From DATMRS01 sp035566015 (lineage in GTDB: Bacteria; Pseudomonadota; Alphaproteobacteria; Sphingomonadales; Sphingomonadaceae), in assembly GCA_035566015.1 (NCBI GenBank), contig DATMRS010000005.1, forward strand, positions 124,001 to 188,000: a stretch of DNA of 64,000 bases, given 5' to 3'. A model generated the notes under the pieces. That model was not told the origin of the DNA. It searched no databases and saw only the letters and a program-made list of their open reading frames with translations. Position 1 is the first letter of the stretch, and every line of letters begins with the position of its first letter. Positions 57,243 to 64,000 of this stretch are shown piece by piece. Position numbers and translations under genes: made by a program.

Positions 57243-60200
57243 ATGGCTGCCAAGGCTTTTGCGCGCCGTCGGCAACTTGCATTGCACGGTCTGCTGATCC
57301 CGACGCTCTCGATGATCGCCTGCTCGGCCGCGGCACAGGAGATTGTGCCCGAGGGGCGTTCCACTGCCCCGGCGCAAGCTAATGCACCAGCCCCCAACGC
57401 CGATATCGTCGTGACGGGAACGCGCATCCGCGGCGTCGCTCCCGTCGGCTCGGCGGTGCTGCAACTCGATCGACAGGATCTCGCCAAGACCGGACAATTG
57501 AGCACGGCGGATATCCTCAACACCGTGCCTTCCGTCCTGTCACTGGGCACGGGCAACAGCTATTCGGGCGGCAGTATTCAGGGCACGGCGGATTTGAACG
57601 CGCTGGCATTCAACAAGTCACCGAACCTGCGCGGCTTCGGGCCGCAGGCGACGCTCAGCCTCGTGAACGGGCATCGCGTACCCTATGACGGCGCGAACAT
57701 GAACACCTTCGACGGTGACAATATCCCGACCCAGATGCTGCAGCGGGTCGAGATCGTCGCCGACGGCACCTCGCCCATCTATGGCGCCGACGCGATCGCC
57801 GGCACCGTGAACTATGTCCTGCGCGCGCCCTTCACGGGGCTGGAAACCTACGCCCAATATGGCGGCGCGAAGGGGCAGGACACCTATCAGCTGACCGCAG
57901 TGGGCGGCTATGACTGGGGCAGCGGCGGCCTGGTCGTCGCCTATCAGCATTCCTACGCGGATCGCCTGCGCGCCAATTCGCGGCCTTCGCTCTATAATGA
58001 CGATTTCACCGCTTATGGCGGCCCACCGTCAGGAACGATGGCGAATCCCGGCAACATCATCGTCGATGGTGTCTCCTATGCGATTCCCGGTGGGCAGGAC
58101 GGGACGGACCTGACCCTCGCGCAGATCGGCGCCGCCGGCACCGCCAACCGCCAGAATATCTGGACCGGCTATGACGCGATGCCCCATTCGAAGCGGGACC
58201 AGGTGGCCGTCAATTTCACCCAGAAGGTCGGCGACTGGCTGGAGATTTACGGCGACGGCTTCTATTCGAATCGTGACTACGACATTGCCTTGTTCAGCGT
58301 CGCGCCCAACAATTTCGCGACGATCACCGTCCCCAACAGCAATTATTACAGCCCCTGCAACGGGCCGATGGCCGGCGCGGCGCCCGCACTGGTCGCCGCT
58401 TGCGAAACGGGGGCGCTCACCGTCGACTATAATACGGTGAACGATATCGGCGCGGGCATCCGCGAAGGCTATACGCGCACGCGAAGCGAGACGATCGGCG
58501 CGCGCATTTCACTGTTCGGCGACTGGAAGGCGAACGTCTACGCGACCGACGCCCGCCACCATGAGAAGAGCAGCAATTCGATCTATTTCGGCAATAATCT
58601 CGCCACGCTCCCCGCGCTTGGGGGGACGACGGCGGATACGGCCTTCAATCCTTTCTGCGACGGCCGCGTCTTCGATTGCGGCAACGGGCAATTTACCGAC
58701 GCGATCGCCGGTACCCCCTTCGTCGTCGAAAATGTCTATAAGATGCGCGATTATGCGGTGAATGTGGACGGATCGCTGGTCCACCTGCCCGGCGGCAATG
58801 CGCGTGTCGCGCTGGGCGCGGAGCATTATCGCGGCACGTTCGTCAACGGGAACAGCTTTGCCACCACCGTCAACAAGCGGCGCATCAACTCGGGCTTTGT
58901 CGAGCTATATGTGCCGATCTTCGGCGCCGACAACGAACAGCCGGGCCTTCATCGACTCGAACTCACCGTGGCGGGCCGTATCGACGATTATAATGATGTC
59001 GGACAGACGAAGAACCCAAAGGTCGGCCTGAACTGGGCGCCGGTCGATGGGCTGAAATTCCACGGAAGCTACGGCACGTCCTTCCGGGCGCCGGGGCTCG
59101 CGGACAATGACCCGAATACGCAGGCGGGCGTGTTCCCGCGCCTTTTCGACGGCAGCGTCATTTCGTCCGACCTGTGCCCCTCCTGCGCGGGCACGCCGGG
59201 AGGCATCGCCATCTACCAGTCGCTGGGCGGCGCGGCGCGCGATCTGAAGCCGGAAAAGTCGCGCTCATGGTCACTGGGCGTCGATTACGCGCCCCCGGCG
59301 AGCGGCTTCAACGCGTCGGTCACTTACTGGAATGTCCGCTACACCAATCAGGTGAATACGCCCGTCTATAATGTCGGCGCCTATCAGTCGATCAACCAGC
59401 AGGTCTATAACGATCAGATCATCTATAATCCGGCTTATTTCGCAAATTTGGCGGCTAACAACCCGGTCGCCTTCTTCGGCAATTTTCCCTACGATCAGGG
59501 TAATGCCAATTGTTCAGCCGTCGCGGGTCAGCGTGTGACGTCGCAGGCGCTGTTCAATCAGCTCGTCCAGTGCATCAACGCCAACGGCACCAGCCCGGTA
59601 CTCGGCGCGCCCGCCCCGGTCGGCAATGTCGTCGCGATCACCAACGGCCACCGGCTGAACAGCGGATCGACGCAGGGCGACGGCTTCGACATCAGCGCCA
59701 ACTATACGTGGCGCGACAGCCTCGGCACCTGGCGTGTCGGCGCGTTGGCCGAATATGTTCGCCGGTGGAAGGTTTCGCCGATCCAGGGCGCGCCAGTCGT
59801 CGATGAAGTGAACCGTTTCGGTTATCCACTGCGCTTCAAGGCGCGGCTTGAAGGCGGATGGAGTGGCGATGTCGGGGTGGGCACACTCTCGGGCAACCTG
59901 TTCCTGAACTATGCCAACAAATATCGCATCGATCAGAATCTGCTGCCGACGGGCATGTCGTCCCGCTATACGCATATCGATGATTACGCGACGGTCGACC
60001 TGTCGCTGAGCTATGCCTTCCCGGATACGGCAGGCGCGCTGCTGCGCGGCTTCAGCCTGACGGTCAGCGCGCAGAATCTGTTCGATACGCTGCCGCCGCT
60101 CGTCATCAACACCGGGGCGACCGCGAGCCTCAAGTTCGATTCGTCGAACGGCAGCCCGCTCGGCCGCGTCGTCCAGGTGCAACTGGCGAAGCGCTTCTGA
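57243..60200 (+). CDS. TonB-dependent outer-membrane receptor (large, 985 residues)
   Basis: A 985-residue receptor with an N-terminal signal (about 1-36), TonB box (DIVVTGTRIRG), plug with NLRGFGPQATLSLVNGHRVP and VEIVADGTSPIYGADAIAGTVN, and a long barrel ending in VQLAKRF. The size and the TGTRI/ADGTSPIYGADAIAG style match the oligomer/large-ligand receptors frequent in sphingomonads and xanthomonads. GGGGAGGAGAG precedes the ATG. Likely uptake of a larger aromatic (dimer) or glycoside; inference. Confidence 0.93.
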   Translation: MAAKAFARRRQLALHGLLIPTLSMIACSAAAQEIVPEGRSTAPAQANAPAPNADIVVTGTRIRGVAPVGSAVLQLDRQDLAKTGQLSTADILNTVPSVLSLGTGNSYSGGSIQGTADLNALAFNKSPNLRGFGPQATLSLVNGHRVPYDGANMNTFDGDNIPTQMLQRVEIVADGTSPIYGADAIAGTVNYVLRAPFTGLETYAQYGGAKGQDTYQLTAVGGYDWGSGGLVVAYQHSYADRLRANSRPSLYNDDFTAYGGPPSGTMANPGNIIVDGVSYAIPGGQDGTDLTLAQIGAAGTANRQNIWTGYDAMPHSKRDQVAVNFTQKVGDWLEIYGDGFYSNRDYDIALFSVAPNNFATITVPNSNYYSPCNGPMAGAAPALVAACETGALTVDYNTVNDIGAGIREGYTRTRSETIGARISLFGDWKANVYATDARHHEKSSNSIYFGNNLATLPALGGTTADTAFNPFCDGRVFDCGNGQFTDAIAGTPFVVENVYKMRDYAVNVDGSLVHLPGGNARVALGAEHYRGTFVNGNSFATTVNKRRINSGFVELYVPIFGADNEQPGLHRLELTVAGRIDDYNDVGQTKNPKVGLNWAPVDGLKFHGSYGTSFRAPGLADNDPNTQAGVFPRLFDGSVISSDLCPSCAGTPGGIAIYQSLGGAARDLKPEKSRSWSLGVDYAPPASGFNASVTYWNVRYTNQVNTPVYNVGAYQSINQQVYNDQIIYNPAYFANLAANNPVAFFGNFPYDQGNANCSAVAGQRVTSQALFNQLVQCINANGTSPVLGAPAPVGNVVAITNGHRLNSGSTQGDGFDISANYTWRDSLGTWRVGALAEYVRRWKVSPIQGAPVVDEVNRFGYPLRFKARLEGGWSGDVGVGTLSGNLFLNYANKYRIDQNLLPTGMSSRYTHIDDYATVDLSLSYAFPDTAGALLRGFSLTVSAQNLFDTLPPLVINTGATASLKFDSSNGSPLGRVVQVQLAKRF

Positions 60201-60215
60201 CGGTTGGCTGTTCGC

Positions 60216-61580
60216 TCAGGTGGAGGCTGTCGCGCGGCGATAGGCTTCGCCATAGGGCTTCAGCGCCATCCAGATCAGCCCCAATGCGATCGGCCCCGCG
60301 ACCGCGACCGCCGTGACCATCGCGTATCGCAGATCGGCCTCCGCCTGGAAAAGATGATCGGTCATCAACGCGATCACGATTGGGCCGAGGCCCGAGCCGA
60401 TAACACTCAGCGTGAACATGTAGAGCGCGTTCACCTGACCGCGCAGTTCATTGGGCGTGACGATCTGCATCGCGGCGAGCAGGCTGGGCGCGCTCATCGT
60501 CGCGAGGAACAAGGTGCCGAGACTGCAGGCGAGGGCGAGATAGAATGTCGGCATCAGCGGACTGATGATGCCCAGCGGCAGTGAAATGATATTCGCGCAC
60601 AGCACGATCCGAATATTCGCGTCGGCATAGCCGCGTTTCGCGAGATATTCCGACAGGAACGCGCCGAGCGCCAGGGCAACCGGCGTGATGATGAGGCTGG
60701 TGACGCCGAGGATCGGGCCGAAATCAGCCGGCCCCCATCCATAGGTGCGCTCGTAGAAGGTAGGCCGCCAGGAGCCGACGCCCACCATCTCGATATTGTT
60801 GACCGCAGCGGCGAGCAGGATCGGCAACAGCACGCTCCGGGCGGGACTCTTGAACAGGAAATGCGCCACTTCGCGCAGCGGCACCGATCCCTTGCGGCTG
60901 CGGCCGTGACGTACAGGTTCGCGCACCGTGAGCATGAAGATGAAGGCGAACAGGATGCCTGGCGTGCCGAACAGCAGGAAGACCATATGCCATCCCTTGA
61001 GCTCGCCCAGCACCGGGAATGTCACCGTTCCCAGCTTCACGAAATAGCCGATCAGGAGGCCGCCGAGGATGAGCGCGAGCGCCTCGCCGCCGCGAATGCT
61101 GAGATTGTAGGCGGCAAAGGCGCGCGGCAGTTTCTGGCGGGGAAAGAGATCGGAGATCAGCGAAACCGCGCAAGGCCCCTTCACCGATTCACCCGCGCCC
61201 ACCATCATGCGCGCGACGAAGAACTGGCCGAAGCTCCCGGCGAGCGCACAGCAGCTTGTCCCCAGGCTCCACAGCGCAAGCGCACTAGGCAGGATGAACT
61301 TGCGCTTGCCGACATCGGTCAGCCGCGCGATTGGCAAGCCGAAAAGAAAATAGGCCGCCGAATAAGCAAGCCCCATCAGCAGGCTCATCTCGGTATCGGT
61401 GAGCGCCAGGTCCTTCTTGATCGAGCTGACCAGCAGATAGATGATCGCCCGGTCCATCTGCCCGAACACTGTGACGATGCCGATCATCGTCAGGACGAAC
61501 CAGGCCGTCTTTGGCGACGGCCAGGCGGGGGCGGGCGCCGCGCTGGCGGCGTTTTCCGTCGTGGGGCTAGGCGCGTGCAT
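60216..61580 (-). CDS. MFS transporter
   Basis: A 454-residue 12-helix carrier with FGQMDRAIIYLLVSSIKKDLALTD and LFGLPIARLTDVGKRKFILP, similar in style to the carrier at 40801-42099. It lies 12 bases downstream of the TauD-like gene start region's opposite end, that is directly after it in the same operon order (TonB receptor, TauD-like, MFS). Inner-membrane uptake or export of the same compound is likely. Confidence 0.9.
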   Translation of the reverse strand: MHAPSPTTENAASAAPAPAWPSPKTAWFVLTMIGIVTVFGQMDRAIIYLLVSSIKKDLALTDTEMSLLMGLAYSAAYFLFGLPIARLTDVGKRKFILPSALALWSLGTSCCALAGSFGQFFVARMMVGAGESVKGPCAVSLISDLFPRQKLPRAFAAYNLSIRGGEALALILGGLLIGYFVKLGTVTFPVLGELKGWHMVFLLFGTPGILFAFIFMLTVREPVRHGRSRKGSVPLREVAHFLFKSPARSVLLPILLAAAVNNIEMVGVGSWRPTFYERTYGWGPADFGPILGVTSLIITPVALALGAFLSEYLAKRGYADANIRIVLCANIISLPLGIISPLMPTFYLALACSLGTLFLATMSAPSLLAAMQIVTPNELRGQVNALYMFTLSVIGSGLGPIVIALMTDHLFQAEADLRYAMVTAVAVAGPIALGLIWMALKPYGEAYRRATAST

Positions 61581-61592
61581 GGAGGGCCGGGA

Positions 61593-62519
61593 TCATGCGG
61601 ACGCCATCGCTTCGAACTGGCGCGGATCGAACCGGCCCGCAAACCGCGGATCGAGCACGATCGGCGGCGGCGGCGACGCCATCACGGTGGTGCGGCGCAT
61701 GTCGCGACGATGATGAACGTCGTCATAATCGCCGCCGCGGTGCATCGTACAGAAATTGTCCCAGATCACCAGATCGCCCGGCTGCCATTTGTGATAGAAG
61801 ATGAATTGCGGCTGCGTGGCGAATTCGATCAGCTCCTTGATGAGCGCGCGCCCTTCTTCCTTGTCCATGCCGGTGATGCGCAGCATGTGCGACGCGATAT
61901 ACAGGCTCTTGCGGCCCGATCCGGGATGGATATGCACCAGCTTGTGGCGCGCGATCATGCCCTGCTCGACTTCTTCTTCGGTAATCGGAAAGCCCGCGAG
62001 CATCCGTGAATAATTATAGCTGTGCTCGCCTTCCAGATTTTCGATCCGGTCCTTCATCGCCTGGGGGAGCGCGTCATAGGCGCCGCGCATGTCGGCAAAG
62101 CCGGTTTCGCCTCCCTCCTCTGGCACCTCATGCGCGAGCAGCAGCGAATAGGTGGTGCGTTCCTTGGTGAAGGAGGAATCGGTATGCCACAGCCGATCCC
62201 CCTTGCGCCGCTTGCGCGCCATCTCATCCTCATTGATCGAACCGTCGGCATTGAGATTGCCGGCCTCGAACAGTTGCGGAAAATCGAAGCGCGACTTGCG
62301 CGTTGCTTGCCCGCCGATCGTCCAGAGATTGCCGAACATGCGGCTGAACCAGATGTGCGTCCGGTCGGTCAGCCCGGTATTGCGGTAGACGCACACGCCA
62401 TATTTGGCGATCGCGTCGATGACGTCGGCTTCGGTTTCGGGGGCGAGCGGCTCGTTCAGATCGATGCCCGACACCTCCGCTCCAAAGCCGGGCAGGACTT
62501 CCTTGACCTCCAATGCCAT
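61593..62519 (-). CDS. TauD/TfdA-family 2-oxoglutarate-dependent dioxygenase
   Basis: A 308-residue Fe(II)/2-oxoglutarate oxygenase. The iron triad is His112 and Asp114 (WHTDSSF) and the His of CTMHRGGDY; RRDMRRTTV holds the Arg for 2-oxoglutarate. The sequence around LLLAHEVPEEGGETGFADMR is typical of TfdA-like enzymes, which cleave aryl ether side chains by hydroxylation, or taurine C-S bonds. Between a TonB receptor and an MFS gene. Ether cleavage of an aryloxy acid fits the aromatic context but is not proven. Confidence 0.92.
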   Translation of the reverse strand: MALEVKEVLPGFGAEVSGIDLNEPLAPETEADVIDAIAKYGVCVYRNTGLTDRTHIWFSRMFGNLWTIGGQATRKSRFDFPQLFEAGNLNADGSINEDEMARKRRKGDRLWHTDSSFTKERTTYSLLLAHEVPEEGGETGFADMRGAYDALPQAMKDRIENLEGEHSYNYSRMLAGFPITEEEVEQGMIARHKLVHIHPGSGRKSLYIASHMLRITGMDKEEGRALIKELIEFATQPQFIFYHKWQPGDLVIWDNFCTMHRGGDYDDVHHRRDMRRTTVMASPPPPIVLDPRFAGRFDPRQFEAMASA

Positions 62520-62554
62520 GGTGATCTCCTCTCAACGCGAATCGCGCGCCTGCC

Positions 62555-64000
62555 TCAGTAGCGGGCGGTCACGGTCAGGCCCCAGGTGCGCGGGCGCGCC
62601 GTGGTGCCATGGACCAGCGGATAATAGGCCCCGTAAAGGGAGCAGTCGTCATTCCGGCAAGATGCGCGACCGACCAGATCATTGTACCGCAGCGTCTTGT
62701 TGGCGAACAGATTGTCGACGAACATCGATATGTCGAACGTGTCGTTGGTGAGGCCGATGCGGGCGGTCACATTGTCGACCGATGGCGTCGTGTAGACATC
62801 GGGCGAATAGCTCAGGACGCCCGGCCCCAGCGTGTTCTTATAGCTGCCGGTATATTGATATCCGCCATAGGTGTAGGCCTTCCATCGGTCGGTTAGTGCG
62901 AAGTCGTAGCGCGCGCCTATCGATCCGGTCCACGCCGGCACTTCGAGCAGTTTCATGCCCTTGCCCACCAATAGATTGCGCACTCCCTGGGCATTGGGCT
63001 CGGTCAGCACATCCTTGGTGAAATGAGCGTCGGTATAGCCGATCGCGAAATCGATGGTGAGGCCGTCAATCGCCCGCAACGTGCCTTGCAGATCGAAGCC
63101 GGTGCTGGTGGCCTCGCCGATATTGGTCACATATTGGAAGGCGCAGGTCGGCAGGCGGTAGGGCGTCTGCGGCTTGCTCCAGACGACATGGAAGACGCTG
63201 CCCGAAAGCTGGAGCATGCGGTTGAACAGCTTCACCTTGGCGCCGGCTTCATAGTTCCACACCGAGTCCGAACCGTAAGAGGAGGGCGTTTCGGTGATGT
63301 TGAGCGCCGCAAGGTCGGAGGCGCAGATCGCCGGATTGGCCTGACCCTGCGCGCCGCCGGGGCGATAGCCCTTCGCTGCGGTGATGTAATAGAGCTGGTC
63401 GGGCGTCGCCTGATAGGAGATGCTGAACTTGGGCGTGATCGGCGTCTCGGCGCTTGATGCCTCGACAAAGGTGCCCACACCAAACGGGGCGTTTGTGAGC
63501 AGGCCCCAGGTGCGCAGATTGTATTTGATCTCCTCGCGCGAGAGCCGGATGCCGGCGGTCAGGCGCAGCTTGTCGGTGGCCTGATAATTGGCCTCGCCGT
63601 AAAAAGCGGTCGATGTTTCATAGAGATTCTGAACCTGCGTCTGCTGGTTCATCGACGCGATCTCGTCCGCCGAATGGATGGGGAAGAAGGTCTGGCCGAT
63701 ACCGAACGAGACTTCGCGCGGCGTCGAGCGATTGGCCGTATTGACGTTGATCGAATAGGTATGCGCGTCATTGTAATAGACGCCCGCGACAAAGCTCAGG
63801 CCATCATCGTCGGTCGGATAGGTCAACCGTATTTCTTCCGATTTCGCTTCGCGCTTTGCATGGAAAGCGAAGTAGCTGAAGATCGGATCGGGCGTGTCGA
63901 ACAGGAAGGAGCTGTTGACCGAGGGGTCATAGCCCGGGATCGTCGTGACGCTGACCGATGAGATATAGGACGCGTCGAACACGCCCTTGCCGCTGTCGCG
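62555..64000 (-). CDS. TonB-dependent receptor, C-terminal part, cut by window edge
   Basis: The frame is open to position 64000, so signal peptide and plug lie outside. The visible ~480 residues are beta-barrel strands (YQATDKLRLTAGIRLSREE, YQYTGSYKNTLGPGVLSYSP) ending in WGLTVTARY, the C-terminal aromatic needed for outer-membrane insertion. It precedes the TauD-like and MFS genes by 35 bases in the same direction, forming an uptake-plus-oxygenase operon. Confidence 0.9.
   Translation of the reverse strand, partial: RDSGKGVFDASYISSVSVTTIPGYDPSVNSSFLFDTPDPIFSYFAFHAKREAKSEEIRLTYPTDDDGLSFVAGVYYNDAHTYSINVNTANRSTPREVSFGIGQTFFPIHSADEIASMNQQTQVQNLYETSTAFYGEANYQATDKLRLTAGIRLSREEIKYNLRTWGLLTNAPFGVGTFVEASSAETPITPKFSISYQATPDQLYYITAAKGYRPGGAQGQANPAICASDLAALNITETPSSYGSDSVWNYEAGAKVKLFNRMLQLSGSVFHVVWSKPQTPYRLPTCAFQYVTNIGEATSTGFDLQGTLRAIDGLTIDFAIGYTDAHFTKDVLTEPNAQGVRNLLVGKGMKLLEVPAWTGSIGARYDFALTDRWKAYTYGGYQYTGSYKNTLGPGVLSYSPDVYTTPSVDNVTARIGLTNDTFDISMFVDNLFANKTLRYNDLVGRASCRNDDCSLYGAYYPLVHGTTARPRTWGLTVTARY

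Overview
The window is high-GC DNA with tightly packed genes, very short or overlapping junctions (ATGA/GTGA), five TonB-dependent receptors, GntR/FCD regulators, NTF2/SnoaL-like exported proteins and Lig-type aromatic enzymes. This is the usual make-up of a Sphingomonadaceae genome (Sphingomonas, Sphingobium, Novosphingobium or a relative). That is inferred from gene content; there is no rRNA or other taxonomic marker here. No CRISPR, insertion sequence, tRNA or rRNA was recognised, and no gap between genes exceeds 300 bases.

Left part (1-14.8 kb). A plus-strand operon encodes the end of a Tm-1-like (UPF0261) protein, a biotin carrier protein, a biotin carboxylase, a divergent pyruvate-carboxylase-type carboxyltransferase and a HAD phosphatase: a complete three-polypeptide biotin-dependent carboxylase of unknown substrate. 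It faces a long minus-strand series: FadB/FadJ-like bifunctional enzyme, VOC protein, AraC-type regulator, TonB receptor, two cupins of the 2,4'-dihydroxyacetophenone dioxygenase type flanking a VOC protein, SDR and zinc alcohol dehydrogenase. This looks like uptake and side-chain cleavage of an aryl ketone or related aromatic. From 14.9 to 19.8 kb lie a cytochrome b561-type protein, a Tat-exported molybdopterin lipoprotein, a TonB receptor and nhaA.

Main part (19.8-57.2 kb, perhaps to the end). About 40 genes surround two homologous GntR/FCD regulators. Twelve promoter regions carry an AT-rich element fitting the FadR-subfamily operator TnGTnnnACnA (six exact sites, nine sites one base off), usually with a TTATAC or TTAGAC core. 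The element is absent from the left 20 kb. It therefore appears to outline one large regulon. Its enzymes include a LigY/LigJ-like amidohydrolase, two tandem RraA-type (HMG/CHA) aldolases, a LigW-like decarboxylase with two further amidohydrolases, a LigB/LigZ-type extradiol dioxygenase, a Rieske oxygenase, a class D flavin monooxygenase, two cobalamin-independent methionine-synthase-like methyltransferases, two alcohol dehydrogenases that lack the catalytic-zinc cysteine, three SDR/hydroxyacid-type dehydrogenases, ALDH, AKR, transporters, DoxX-like membrane proteins and three TonB receptors (one cut by the window edge).

Working model (inference): the main part is a catabolic regulon for a carboxylated, methoxylated, perhaps biaryl aromatic. 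Rieske or flavin oxygenation would expose a catechol, the extradiol enzyme would open the ring, and the LigY-like hydrolase would split it to a benzoate plus a C6 dienoate. Hydration of that dienoate would give 4-hydroxy-4-methyl-2-oxoglutarate, which the adjacent aldolases would cut to two pyruvates. The LigW-like enzyme would decarboxylate the aromatic half. Several members (the cysteine-less dehydrogenases, the double NTF2 proteins, the BNR propeller, the DoxX pair, the HTH-methyltransferase fusion) have no obvious place in known Lig pathways and are the best candidates for new biology.
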